From an uncultured Campylobacter sp. (GTDB lineage: Bacteria; Campylobacterota; Campylobacteria; Campylobacterales; Campylobacteraceae): a DNA stretch of 64,000 nt. The position numbers and the translations under genes are program-made. A model generated the notes under the pieces. That model was not told where the DNA came from, made no database searches, and worked only from the letters and a program-made list of their open reading frames with translations. How positions within the stretch are numbered: position 1 is the stretch's first letter; each line of letters starts with the position of its first letter. This document shows positions 7,391 through 15,402 of the stretch, in pieces. The stretch covers positions 1 through 64,000 of the forward strand of contig NZ_CAKZTI010000005.1 in assembly GCF_937921625.1 (NCBI RefSeq). The letters run 5' to 3'.

Positions 7391-7780
7391 ATGCAAATTA
7401 ACGGAAAAGAGATATTTAGGAAAAGCGGGCTTATGGTTAATCTATGCCGTATGGCTTCTTTGGAATATCAAGTTGATCATTTGATTCATCCCGCGGTTGA
7501 ATATTACGAAAGCCCATCGGAAATGATAGAATTTCTATATACCGAATGCAAAAACGCTTTATTGGAGCAATTTAAATTTTGCTTCCTGCCATATGAGAGA
7601 GATGCGCTAAGAGAACTTATGGAGCTCATAGATAGATACTTTAAAGATCAAAGCCTGCTAGAGGGAGATACTTATGACTATCTAGTATATCAGAATAAAT
7701 CATGGATAGAGGTCAGAGGGCTAGCTTTAAAGACATTGCATATTTTCGGCTACAAGCCATATAGCTTTAACTATGATTAA
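7391..7780 (+). CDS. 129-residue immunity-array family, copy D
   Basis: Last intact copy of the family. It is the most distinct at residues 14-42 (LMVNLCRMASLEYQVDHLIHP), a likely specificity region, but shares the middle (CKNALLEQF, PYERDALREL) with copy B and YFKDQSLLEGDTYDYLVY with copy C. The NYD ending and YQNKSWIEVR match the broken copy A. It closes the recognisable array; downstream the base composition rises to that of the core genome within about 200 bases. Confidence 0.75.
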   Translation: MQINGKEIFRKSGLMVNLCRMASLEYQVDHLIHPAVEYYESPSEMIEFLYTECKNALLEQFKFCFLPYERDALRELMELIDRYFKDQSLLEGDTYDYLVYQNKSWIEVRGLALKTLHIFGYKPYSFNYD

Positions 7781-7801
7781 ACCCGGATTAGACTTAGCAG
7801 A

Positions 7802-7882
7802 ATGAAATTTATCCTATATATCTTTAATCTGCTGCTATATCTAAGCGCCTGGGCTCTGCTTGGTTATATACAGCGAAAATAA
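7802..7882 (+). CDS. possible 26-residue hydrophobic peptide
   Basis: ATG at 7802 opens a 26-codon frame, MKFILYIFNLLLYLSAWALLGYIQRK, split here for description as a short basic start, about 18 hydrophobic residues and a basic end: a single membrane span. The ribosome site is weak (AGACTTAGCAG) and the frame is short, so it may be chance or the remains of a signal anchor like that of the first two genes of the island. It lies 22 bases after copy D and just before the composition change. Confidence 0.3.
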   Translation: MKFILYIFNLLLYLSAWALLGYIQRK

Positions 7883-7889
7883 AACCGAC

Positions 7890-7916
7890 TTCGCACAAGC
7901 GAATATTTTCATTTTG
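7890..7916 (+). terminator. weak terminator candidate after the immunity array
   Basis: TTCGC-ACAA-GCGAA can form a short 5-bp hairpin followed by TATTTTCATTTT. It is the first hairpin with a T-rich tail after the array and lies at the point where composition changes. The stem is short, so termination is uncertain. Confidence 0.4.
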
Positions 7917-8040
7917 GTGGCGTCTAGTTGCACTGCATCATAGCACGCCGCAATGACGCATCTAACGTCACCGGGCCGCGCTAGCCGCTACGTCGCGATG
8001 CGCTCTATCGCTGTGCCTTAAATCCTTGCGCCCGAAGCGC

Positions 8041-8907
8041 CTAGATCATCTTTCCGACGAGTTTTTCTTTAAATTCTTTATAAATTTCAGGCCCCGCGTG
8101 TTTGTATTCGCTCGTTAGCTTGTTGTGAAATTCCGCCATATCGCCGCCGCTTTCGCGGTAGAGCTTGATCGCGTTTCGCCTTACGGCGCCGTCTTTTAGG
8201 TCGCTATCGTAGGCGATGCTCGCGTACCTTGCTCGCGCGCCGTCCTTGATCTCGCGGTAGGCTTCGCAGCCTTTGGCTCTGCCGAGCTTTGCGACGCACG
8301 CGGCATAGAGGGCTTGCAGGCTCACGCACTGGGGTATCAGCGCCTCCACCGCGGCGAGGTCTGCTTTGGTGATTTTAAAATTTGCAGCCTTTTGTTCCTG
8401 TTGTGCGGCCTTCGGCTCCTGCTTCGCGGTTTTTGCACCTTGCTTTTGAGTCTTTAGCTCTTGCTTTGTAGCTTTCGGCTCCGCTTTTTGGGTTTTTTTC
8501 TCCGCCATGCCGCTTGTTTTGCCTTGCTTTGCGCCCGCTCCTGCGGCATGCGAGGCTAGACTGATCTTTTCAAATTTCGGATTTTTGCGGTAGTTTAGAT
8601 TATTAAAGAATTCTATCACGTCGTCGTAAAATTTGTCGTTGCTGACGATGCCGATCTTGCCCTCCTGCCCGCAGAGCTTGCCCATCAAAAACACGATGAT
8701 CTTATCGGCAAAGTCCTTTCTTTGCTTGCCGATCGTAAAGACCTCGCCTATGCTAACGCCCATCTTCGATAGGCGCGCAAGGGTCAAGGCGCCGATCTTT
8801 TTGGCGGTGTTGGAGACGATATTTAGCTCGTCGCCCTCTTTGAGATTTACGACGTCGAAGATATTATCGACATCGATATTTTCGTCGTCTATGATAAAGT
8901 GCGTCAA
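8041..8907 (-). CDS. PIN-like domain protein with Lys/Gln-rich linker
   Basis: A 288-residue protein. The N-terminal part (about 1-115) has the pattern of a PIN/NYN-like nuclease fold: hydrophobic strand ending in acidic residues (HFIIDDENID), LNIVSNTAKK, an IGKQRKDFADKIIVFLMG helix with an Asp in the right place, and IGIVSNDKFYDDVIEFF. Residues about 125-172 are a low-complexity linker of Lys, Gln, Ala, Glu and Thr. The C-terminal part (about 175-288) is helical and not recognised. The family suggests RNA cleavage, but substrate is unknown. It starts the minus-strand core region next to the immunity island, 15 bases after a GNAT gene. Confidence 0.6.
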   Translation of the reverse strand: MTHFIIDDENIDVDNIFDVVNLKEGDELNIVSNTAKKIGALTLARLSKMGVSIGEVFTIGKQRKDFADKIIVFLMGKLCGQEGKIGIVSNDKFYDDVIEFFNNLNYRKNPKFEKISLASHAAGAGAKQGKTSGMAEKKTQKAEPKATKQELKTQKQGAKTAKQEPKAAQQEQKAANFKITKADLAAVEALIPQCVSLQALYAACVAKLGRAKGCEAYREIKDGARARYASIAYDSDLKDGAVRRNAIKLYRESGGDMAEFHNKLTSEYKHAGPEIYKEFKEKLVGKMI

Positions 8908-8922
8908 AGTTTTTCCTTTAAA

Positions 8923-9696
8923 TTAAATTTCAATGCCCGCGCTCGCGCAAATTTCATCTCTAAAGCGCGCGAAAGGCCTCATCGCAGGCTGATTTTGCAG
9001 ATGCTCGCCGATCGGCTTTTGCATCCACGCCATATCGTACCAGCGGCCGAATTTATAGGCGCAGCGCTCGAATCTGCCGACGAAGCGAAAACCCATACGC
9101 TCGTGAAATCGCACGCTAGCGTCGTTTAGATATTCGTCATCCCCGTAAGCGATGCAAGCGTTCATGTTTGCGATGTTTTGAGCTTTGAGCGTGCGTTGTA
9201 GCGCCTCATAAAGCAGCCTGCCGATACCAAAAGCGCGCACGTTTTGCGATACATAGACCGAGCACTCCGCCGACCAATCGTATTCCGCCCGCTCTTTGAA
9301 AACCGAAGCGTAGACGTAGCCGAGGATTTGTTCGTGTTTTAAATTTACGCCGCTTTGCTTTGTCGCGACGATTAAATTTGCGCTATTTTGTTTCGTCGCA
9401 CCGCTTGCGCGATTTTGCGCCTCGTCTGCGGGCAAAATTTCACTCCCTGCGCCTGCCACGCTCGCAGAAATTTTAAAATTTTCATCTCGTTCATCGTTCG
9501 CAAATGCCGCCTCATCGCTTACGTAAGCGAGCAGATAGGGGTATCTTTGCAGCGTCTGCTCGATGCGCTCCGCAAATTCCGCGGCGCTGGGCACGTCGTA
9601 TTCGAAGCTGATCGCCGTTTGCTTTACGTAAGGCGCGTAAATTTCAAGCAGCACCTCCGCATCTCGCGGCGTTGCGAGCCGCAGTTTTACCTGCAT
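8923..9696 (-). CDS. GNAT family N-acetyltransferase (Pat/YwnH-like)
   Basis: Acetyl-CoA-dependent acetyltransferase resembling phosphinothricin/methionine-sulfoximine acetyltransferases. Seen: LRLATPRDAEVLLEIYAPYV start with the family's Tyr-Ala-Pro, ISFEYDVPS, LGYVYASVFKERAEYDWSAE, the acetyl-CoA loop (VRAFGIGRLLYEAL, a variant of the Q/RxxGxG/A motif), NACIAYGDDEYLNDASVRFHERMGFRFVG and a final YDMAWMQK. At 257 residues it is longer than the usual 160-185 because residues about 63-123 are a low-complexity insertion rich in Ala, Ser, Asn and Gln between two conserved strands, and a C-terminal tail of about 35 residues follows the domain. Natural substrate unknown. Confidence 0.8.
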   Translation of the reverse strand: MQVKLRLATPRDAEVLLEIYAPYVKQTAISFEYDVPSAAEFAERIEQTLQRYPYLLAYVSDEAAFANDERDENFKISASVAGAGSEILPADEAQNRASGATKQNSANLIVATKQSGVNLKHEQILGYVYASVFKERAEYDWSAECSVYVSQNVRAFGIGRLLYEALQRTLKAQNIANMNACIAYGDDEYLNDASVRFHERMGFRFVGRFERCAYKFGRWYDMAWMQKPIGEHLQNQPAMRPFARFRDEICASAGIEI

Positions 9697-9867
9697 AAAA
9701 TCTCCTTTAAATTTAGCCGTTTTTGCATAATTTCAGTTTTAAGCTTATCTAAATTTACCGCCGTAATTTGGCTTTTAAATTTGGCGGGAATTTTATCTCA
9801 CGCGCAAAACGGCTAAATTTCAGAGGCGTGTTTGAGCGCGTAAATTTTAAAATTTAACCCGCGCCAT

Positions 9868-10158
9868 CTATTCGCCGAAAAGTCGCCAAAACTCGGGCGC
9901 AAATTTCGTCGGCGCAAATTCTATAATCTCGTATTTTGCGACGCCGTTTTGAAAGAACGGATCTTGCGCGATGATCTCATCAAGCTCCGCGCGGTCTTTG
10001 GCGTTGATTAAGATGATGCCGCCCGTGCGAGGGACTTTGCGCCCCGAGCAGATAAATTTATCCGCCGCATAAAATCGGTCTAAAAACGCGTTGTGCTCGT
10101 TGATGAAGCGATCGATTTCGCTAATTTCTTTAACATAAGTGAGGTTTGCAATAAACAT
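9868..10158 (-). CDS. YciI family protein
   Basis: A 96-residue YciI-like protein of the dimeric ferredoxin-like fold: MFIANLTYVKEISEIDRFI, HNAFLDRFYAADKFICSG, GGIILINAKDRAELDEIIAQDPF and YEIIEFAPTKFAPEF are all typical, including the FxAGxF-like and DPF segments. Function in this family is poorly defined (possible small-molecule enzymes). The start is set at the ATG at 10158, preceded by AAAGGATCAAA; an in-frame ATG 16 codons upstream has no ribosome site and would run into the promoter-like element at 10182-10192. Confidence 0.8.
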   Translation of the reverse strand: MFIANLTYVKEISEIDRFINEHNAFLDRFYAADKFICSGRKVPRTGGIILINAKDRAELDEIIAQDPFFQNGVAKYEIIEFAPTKFAPEFWRLFGE

Positions 10159-10181
10159 TTTGATCCTTTGTGAGATTTGAA

Positions 10182-10192
10182 GCGCGATTTTA
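10182..10192 (-). promoter_or_regulatory. likely promoter of the yciI-like gene (TAAAAT + CGCGC)
   Basis: On the minus strand GCTAAAATCGCGC gives a TAAAAT -10 box followed directly by CGCGC, 24-34 bases before the start at 10158. The same arrangement is seen before pheS, rpsA, the U32 gene and others in the window, which supports a real promoter. Confidence 0.5.
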
Positions 10193-10237
10193 GCATAAAA
10201 TTCCAACGGATAAAATTCCCGCTGGAATTTTCAAGCG

Positions 10238-11500
10238 CTACGTTATAAAAAATATCGGCGAAATTCCGATTATCGCGCAACCGAGTGCTGCGTAGCGAAG
10301 TTTTATCGCAGCAAGCGCGCAGATGTTTGCGAGCGCGAAAAGAAGCGGCGGAATTTGCGCCTGAAAGCTCGGCAGAGCAAAGTTTAAAAACGCAAGCAGC
10401 GGCGTATCGAGCGCGCCGCCGAGCCCGAATAGATGCAAAAATATGCTTAGCGGATAAAAGATTACAAATACGTATCCCAGCGGCATGACGCTAAGCTGCT
10501 GCAGCGAAGCGGTCGGGAAGAAATAATAGACCGCTACGTTCATACTGAGCCAAACGTAGAGGTTAAAAAGTATGACGTTCTGCCAGAGCTTAAATTTAGG
10601 CGCGAAGTGGTGCAGGTAGAGGAAAATATACAGCACGCCCAGGCAGGAGAAATAAAATCCGATCGAAAAGGCCAGGTGCGGGAAAAACGCAAGCAGAAGC
10701 GCGATCGTTAGGAAGAGGTTCGTAAATTTAAGTACGTAGAAATTTCGCATCGCGAGGTAAAACCCCACGCAGCACATCGCAAGCGAGCGCAGAAAGCTCG
10801 GCGTAAAATCAAGCACGAAGAGATATCCGCTCATCAGCACGATCACAAAGACGCTAAGATCGCGCTTAGCGCTGCGATACGGAAAGTAGCGATCCTGAAA
10901 GTAGCGATATATCGGCATTGCGAGCAGAAAGACAGTGCTAAAGATAATGCCCAGATGAAAGCCGCTGATCGAGATGATGTGCGCTATGCCCCAGTTCGTT
11001 ACGCTAGTGCGCAGCGGTTTTGAAATTTCGGTCGCAAAATACAGCGCAGAGTAAAGATCCGCCGTCATCTCATCTTCGTGTTGAGCGCGAACGAAGCTTA
11101 TCGCGCGCCATTTTGCTCCGGAGGGCGCGGTCTCGGCTGAAATTTTAAAATTTGGCGCGTAAAAGCGCTGCTTTAAAAAATCTAAAAATTTTACGTTTTT
11201 CGTTACGATGCCGATATTTATGCGCGCGAAGCGGTGAAATTCCCGCCCGAGCCCGGCAGTCGTGTAGAGGGTGAAATCCGCCGTTTTGAGCTTTAGCACC
11301 GTGTAGGTGCGGCCGCGCTCGTTCGTTTTGGCGTAGGCGTTTAAAATTTGCGCGTCGTAAAAGGCGTAGTTTTTCGCGCGAAATTCTTTGAATTCATAAA
11401 ATTTCACGCCTAAGTTTATCGATAAAATTCCAAGCAAAATGAGCAGAAAGTATAAAATTTCACGTTTGCGGTAAAAGAGTTGAAGCTTCACGGACGGCAT
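10238..11500 (-). CDS. comEC: ComEC/Rec2-type competence membrane protein
   Basis: A 420-residue polytopic protein of the ComEC family, the inner-membrane channel that passes single-stranded DNA during natural transformation. The competence-domain signature NWGIAHIISISGFHLGIIFS lies near residues 173-192, followed by many hydrophobic segments to the C-terminus; residues 14-32 form another membrane span before a beta-rich periplasmic part. It lacks the large C-terminal metallo-beta-lactamase-like domain of Bacillus ComEC; short versions are usual in Campylobacter and Helicobacter. It lies downstream of glnA on the same strand but separated by a strong hairpin. Confidence 0.85.
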   Translation of the reverse strand: MPSVKLQLFYRKREILYFLLILLGILSINLGVKFYEFKEFRAKNYAFYDAQILNAYAKTNERGRTYTVLKLKTADFTLYTTAGLGREFHRFARINIGIVTKNVKFLDFLKQRFYAPNFKISAETAPSGAKWRAISFVRAQHEDEMTADLYSALYFATEISKPLRTSVTNWGIAHIISISGFHLGIIFSTVFLLAMPIYRYFQDRYFPYRSAKRDLSVFVIVLMSGYLFVLDFTPSFLRSLAMCCVGFYLAMRNFYVLKFTNLFLTIALLLAFFPHLAFSIGFYFSCLGVLYIFLYLHHFAPKFKLWQNVILFNLYVWLSMNVAVYYFFPTASLQQLSVMPLGYVFVIFYPLSIFLHLFGLGGALDTPLLAFLNFALPSFQAQIPPLLFALANICALAAIKLRYAALGCAIIGISPIFFIT

Positions 11501-11566
11501 TTAAGTTCGCGCATGCGGTAGAATTTTAAAAACTTTTGTGCGGCGAAATTTTAAAATTCCAAGGCC

Positions 11567-11610
11567 TTATGCCGCACTGCCCAGTCAAATTTTTCGGCAT
11601 TGCGGCATAA
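11567..11610 (-). terminator. strong hairpin downstream of glnA
   Basis: TTATGCCGCACTGCC (11567-11581) and GGCATTGCGGCATAA (11596-11610) are inverted repeats that pair over 15 positions with one mismatch, with a 14-base loop. It begins 9 bases after the glnA stop in the direction of transcription, so it probably ends glnA mRNA, although no long T tract follows on the minus strand. Confidence 0.6.
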
Positions 11611-11618
11611 ATTTAGTC

Positions 11619-13046
11619 TTAGCACGAATAATTCGTCGCAAACTCAAACGGCGTAGGGCGCGCCTCGTAAGGCCAAACCTGCGTTTCAAATTTAAAATGC
11701 TGATAGGTCTCGATAAAAAGCTCGCTCATTATCGGGCGCAGATACTCGTTGTCGCGGATCACCGCCTCTAGGCTGCCGCGGAGCGTGTGCGGAAGCTGCT
11801 CGATGCCGCGTTCGCGGATCTCATCGAGGTGCAGTTTGAATAAATTCTCATCCATCGGCCCGACCGGCTCGGTTTTGTTTTTGATACCGTCGATGCCAGC
11901 CATCAGCATTGCCGCAAACGCCAAATACGGGCACGCGGTGCTATCTGGGAAGCGCATCTCGGCTCGCACCGAGTGCTCGCCGCTGCCGTAAGGGATGCGG
12001 ATCGAAGCGGAGCGGTTTTGGCTAGAATAAGTTAAAATCGACGGCGCCTCAAAGCCCGGGATCAGGCGCTTATAGCTGTTGGTGCTTGGGTTCGTAAACG
12101 CCGCGACGCTACGCGCATGCTTTAGCACGCCGCCGATGTACCATCTCGCCGCGTCGCTTAAATTTGCGTAGTTACCCTTTTTATAAAAGGTATTTTTGCC
12201 CTTTTTCCAGATCGATTGGTGCACGTGCATTCCGCTGCCGTTGTCGCCGTAGAGCGGCTTCGGCATAAAGGTCGCGGTCTTGCCGTTTAGGTGCGCGACC
12301 ATCTTTACGACGTATTTGTATTTTTGCACGTTGTCGGCGGCCTCGACGAGAGTGCCGTATTTGACGCCGATCTCGCCCTGGCCTTGCGCTACTTCGTGGT
12401 GGCAGATGAAGGTCTCAAGCCCGATCTGTTCTAGCACTTTTAGCATCTCGGCGCGCAGATCGACCATCGAATCGACGGGCTGGACGGGGAAGTAGCCGCC
12501 CTTTACGCCCGGGCGGTGGCCGCTGTTAAAGCCGTCTTTGTAGTTTTTGCCGCTGTTCCAATGCCCCTCTTCGGTATCTACCTTAAACATCGCGCAGTTC
12601 ATATCGTCGATGATCTTTACGTCGTCGAAAACGAAAAATTCATTCTCCGGCCCGAAGTAGCAGGTATCTCCAAGACCCGTGGTTTGCAGAAACTGCTCGG
12701 CTTTTTTGGCGATCGAGCGCGGGCATTTTTCATAAAGTTCGTTTTTATAGATGTCGTAAACGTCGCAGATGACGATGATCGTAACGTCTGCGGTGAACGG
12801 GTCTAAAAACGCCGTTTGCACGTCGGGCTTTAGCATCATATCGGATTTATCGATCGGCTGCCACGCCGCTACCGAGCTCGCGTCGAATGGAATTCCCTCG
12901 GCGAAGTCCTTCGGCAGGCGCTTGTAGTTGTAAGCGACGTGGTGCCAGGTACCCTTTAGATCGGTAAATCTAAAATCCACGAACTCGACCTCGTTTTCAT
13001 CGCAAAATTTAAAAAATTCCTTCACGTCATTAACAAATTTTCCCAT
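11619..13046 (-). CDS. glnA: glutamine synthetase, type I
   Basis: Makes glutamine from glutamate, ammonia and ATP; dodecameric cytoplasmic enzyme of 475 residues, normal length. Seen: [31 protein letters not shown], the metal-binding [28 protein letters not shown], the ATP-site [20 protein letters not shown], and [28 protein letters not shown]. Where enterobacterial enzymes have the adenylylated tyrosine (NLYDLP), this one has [10 protein letters not shown] near residue 403, so it cannot be controlled by GlnE adenylylation; the same loss is known in Helicobacter pylori. Single gene with its own promoter region and downstream hairpin. Confidence 0.96.
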   Translation of the reverse strand: MGKFVNDVKEFFKFCDENEVEFVDFRFTDLKGTWHHVAYNYKRLPKDFAEGIPFDASSVAAWQPIDKSDMMLKPDVQTAFLDPFTADVTIIVICDVYDIYKNELYEKCPRSIAKKAEQFLQTTGLGDTCYFGPENEFFVFDDVKIIDDMNCAMFKVDTEEGHWNSGKNYKDGFNSGHRPGVKGGYFPVQPVDSMVDLRAEMLKVLEQIGLETFICHHEVAQGQGEIGVKYGTLVEAADNVQKYKYVVKMVAHLNGKTATFMPKPLYGDNGSGMHVHQSIWKKGKNTFYKKGNYANLSDAARWYIGGVLKHARSVAAFTNPSTNSYKRLIPGFEAPSILTYSSQNRSASIRIPYGSGEHSVRAEMRFPDSTACPYLAFAAMLMAGIDGIKNKTEPVGPMDENLFKLHLDEIRERGIEQLPHTLRGSLEAVIRDNEYLRPIMSELFIETYQHFKFETQVWPYEARPTPFEFATNYSC

Positions 13047-13279
13047 ATTTTTTCCTTTTTTCCGCCCGTATTTGGGCTAAATTTAATGGCGGATTTTAAC
13101 ATTATTTAGTTGAAATTCGACTTTATCTGCGCGCCGTTTTGCGCACCGCGATTTTTAAAATTTCTCGCCGCCGTGCCTTTTGAAATCTGAAATTTTCACG
13201 CCACTGAAGATTTTGAAATTTTAAAATTTCTCGCTGCCCGTGCCTTTTAAATTTAGCAGAGAGCGGCTGCCGTTAAAAT

Positions 13280-14068
13280 TTACGCCAGACTTACAAACTG
13301 CCGCTCGCGGTTTTTGAAAACGGCGATCTTATCATAGCCGAACTCGCGCGCTTTGGCGTAAATTTTATCGTAGTTTAGCGCCACTTGAGCTACCGAGTGC
13401 GCGTCCGAGCCAAGCGTGATCGGCACATCTGCATCCGCTAGCATAGCCAAAAGCGCGTCGCTTGGATAAATTTCATTTGCGGGCTTGCGAAGCCCCGCGG
13501 AGTTTAGCTCCACGACGATGCCGCTTTTTTTGATCGCATTTATCGCGCCGCCTGCTAAAACTCTAATATCTTTTTTCGGAGTAAATTTAAAAATTTTAAT
13601 CAGATCCATGTGCCCTAAAATGTCGAATTTACCGCTTCTACACAGCGCGCAGATCAGCGCAAAGTATTCGCGATAAACGTCGTCTATTTCGCGCCCGCTC
13701 CACTGATCTAAAAATTCCTCGTTATCAAAGCCCCAGTTGTTTAAAAAATGCACCGAGCCGATGAGATAATCAACCTCGCGCGCGAAAATCCGCTCATCCA
13801 TTAGCTCTTTTTTCGTCATAAAATCGACCTCGTATCCCAGCTGCACGTCGATCCGCCCGCTAAACTCATCTCGCAGATCCCTAATCGTCCGCTCGTAAAG
13901 CTCCATCTGCTCGAAGCTCATTCGGTATTTTTGATCGAAGTTCATCGGCGCGTGATCCGCAAAGCCGAAAATTTCTATGCCTCGTGCGATCGCCGCTTCC
14001 AAATACTGCCGCGGCTCGCCGCTAGCGTGGTTGCAAAGATAGGTGTGGTTGTGTAGATCGGCTCGCAT
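13280..14068 (-). CDS. PHP-family histidinol-phosphatase-like protein
   Basis: A metal-dependent phosphoesterase of the PHP superfamily, closest in layout to histidinol-phosphatase of the HisK/HisJ type. Metal-site motifs: ADLHNHTYLCNHASG at the N-terminus, FADHAP around residue 38, GYEVDF around residue 81, SVHFLNNWGFD around residue 107, ILGHMDLIK around residue 152 and the final TLGSDAHSVAQV around residue 224. The ATG at 14068 is chosen because AAGGAG lies 6 bases upstream; a TTG directly before it is less likely. Histidine synthesis is probable but other PHP substrates are possible, since no his genes are nearby. Confidence 0.78.
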   Translation of the reverse strand: MRADLHNHTYLCNHASGEPRQYLEAAIARGIEIFGFADHAPMNFDQKYRMSFEQMELYERTIRDLRDEFSGRIDVQLGYEVDFMTKKELMDERIFAREVDYLIGSVHFLNNWGFDNEEFLDQWSGREIDDVYREYFALICALCRSGKFDILGHMDLIKIFKFTPKKDIRVLAGGAINAIKKSGIVVELNSAGLRKPANEIYPSDALLAMLADADVPITLGSDAHSVAQVALNYDKIYAKAREFGYDKIAVFKNRERQFVSLA

Positions 14069-14105
14069 CAACTGCTCCTTAAATAAAATTTTGGCTAAAT
14101 TGTAG

Positions 14106-14116
14106 TAAAATCGCGC
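14106..14116 (+). promoter_or_regulatory. likely promoter of the U32-purE operon (TAAAAT + CGCGC)
   Basis: GTAGTAAAATCGCGC places a TAAAAT -10 box and a CGCGC discriminator about 20 bases before the start of the U32 gene at 14134, in the gap between two divergent genes. It matches the architecture seen before pheS and rpsA. Confidence 0.45.
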
Positions 14117-14133
14117 TTAAAAAATCACTAGGA

Positions 14134-15402
14134 ATGTATTTGAAAAAACCCGAACTCTTAGCTCCCGCCGGGAATTTAACGAAACTAAAAATCGCCCTGG
14201 CTTACGGCGCGGACGCCGTGTATGCAAGCACCGGCTCATTTTCGCTGCGCCAGCGAAGCGCGAAGGAATTTAGCAAGGAAAGCTTCGCGCAGGGTGTCGC
14301 GTACGCGCACGAGCGCGGCAAGAAGCTCTACGCGACCGTAAACGGCTTTGCGACCAACGGTCAGCTAGGAAACATCGAAAGGCATTTGGAATTTCTTCGC
14401 GATCTGCGCGTGGATGGAATTTTAATCGCCACCCCAGGCGTCGCGAGCCTTGCGCGAGCCGTCGCTCCCAAAATTCCGATTCACGTCTCCACCCAAGCCA
14501 ACGTGCTAAATTATCTGGATGCGCAGGTTTGGGCAGAGCTGGGCGCCGTTCGCATCGTCGCGGCGCGAGAGATGACGCTCAAAGATGCCGTGGAGATTAA
14601 AGAAAAAATTCCAAACCTAGAGATCGAAATTTTCGTGCACGGCTCGATGTGTTTCGCATACAGCGGGCGCTGTCTTGTTAGCGCGGTGCAAAGCGGGCGT
14701 TTCAGCAACCGCGGAAGCTGCGCGAACGACTGTAGATTTAACTACGAGCTTTATGCGAAAAATCCCGAAACCAGCGCGCTTTTTCGCTTGCAAGAGCGCG
14801 AAGGGGAGGGGACTTTCGTAATGAACGCGAAAGATCTTAGCCTCATTTCGCACGTGCAAAAGATCATGCAAACGGGCGCGATCGACAGCTTCAAAATCGA
14901 AGGGCGCACCAAGAGCGAATACTACGTCGCATGCGCCACGAATGCCTACCGCGCGGCGATCGACGATGCCGCGAGCGATAAATTTGAGGCCGGCGTTTAC
15001 GAGCGCGAGATTGCGACGCTTAAAAACCGCGGCTTTAGCGACGGATATTTGATAAAGCGCCCATACGAGCGAGAGGATACGCAAAATTTAGACCGCAGTA
15101 TCGAGCTTGGCACGCATCAGGTCTGTGCGATCTCGCAGGATGGCGAGTTTATAAGCGTCAAAGATAAAATTTTACCCGGCGAGAGTTATGAAATTTTCGC
15201 TCCGCGCGGCTTTAAAATTTGCGCTTGCGATAATGAGATCGGCGAAATTTTTGAGCTTGACGGCAAGCCATATTTGAAATTTAAGAAGCTGCAAAGCCGC
15301 AGCGGTAAGGAATTTAGCGAGATTCACAGCGGCAATCTAAATGAGATTAAGCTGCCTGCGAAGCTCGCGGAGTTTTGCTTTTTAAGAAAGGAGATAGAAT
15401 GA
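14134..15402 (+). CDS. U32 family peptidase (TrhP/YegQ-like)
   Basis: A 422-residue U32-family protein. Seen: KKPELLAPAGNLTKLKIAL and YGADAVYAS at the start, IHVSTQANVLN, the conserved EIFVHGSMCFAYSGRCLVS, NRGSCANDCRFNYEL with its paired cysteines, MNAKDLSLI, and SFKIEGRTKSEYYVA. In other bacteria this subgroup (YegQ, now TrhP) is needed for prephenate-dependent 5-hydroxyuridine formation in tRNA; a collagenase label for PrtC is older. tRNA modification is the better guess here. It is the first gene of a long + strand run, and its stop overlaps the purE start by 4 bases (ATGA). Confidence 0.85.
   Translation: MYLKKPELLAPAGNLTKLKIALAYGADAVYASTGSFSLRQRSAKEFSKESFAQGVAYAHERGKKLYATVNGFATNGQLGNIERHLEFLRDLRVDGILIATPGVASLARAVAPKIPIHVSTQANVLNYLDAQVWAELGAVRIVAAREMTLKDAVEIKEKIPNLEIEIFVHGSMCFAYSGRCLVSAVQSGRFSNRGSCANDCRFNYELYAKNPETSALFRLQEREGEGTFVMNAKDLSLISHVQKIMQTGAIDSFKIEGRTKSEYYVACATNAYRAAIDDAASDKFEAGVYEREIATLKNRGFSDGYLIKRPYEREDTQNLDRSIELGTHQVCAISQDGEFISVKDKILPGESYEIFAPRGFKICACDNEIGEIFELDGKPYLKFKKLQSRSGKEFSEIHSGNLNEIKLPAKLAEFCFLRKEIE

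Larger units (their letters stand above)
6508..7780 (+). repeat. tandem direct repeat: three gene-length units
   Basis: Three head-to-tail units of roughly 425 bases (6508-6926, 6927-7354, 7355-7780), each made of a short leader plus one 129-codon gene. The leaders share AAAAGGAAACCCAAATGCAA, and the last two also share the stretch CAGCACTTAAATAAAA. A fourth, degraded unit lies apart at about 4280-4679. The repeats are the likely product of unequal crossing-over, and would support further gain, loss or exchange of copies. Confidence 0.85.

Noticed and set aside
1..7880. Prophage or integrative element
   Set aside because: No integrase, transposase, tail or replication gene is visible, and no tRNA or direct repeats flank the island; only composition suggests transfer.
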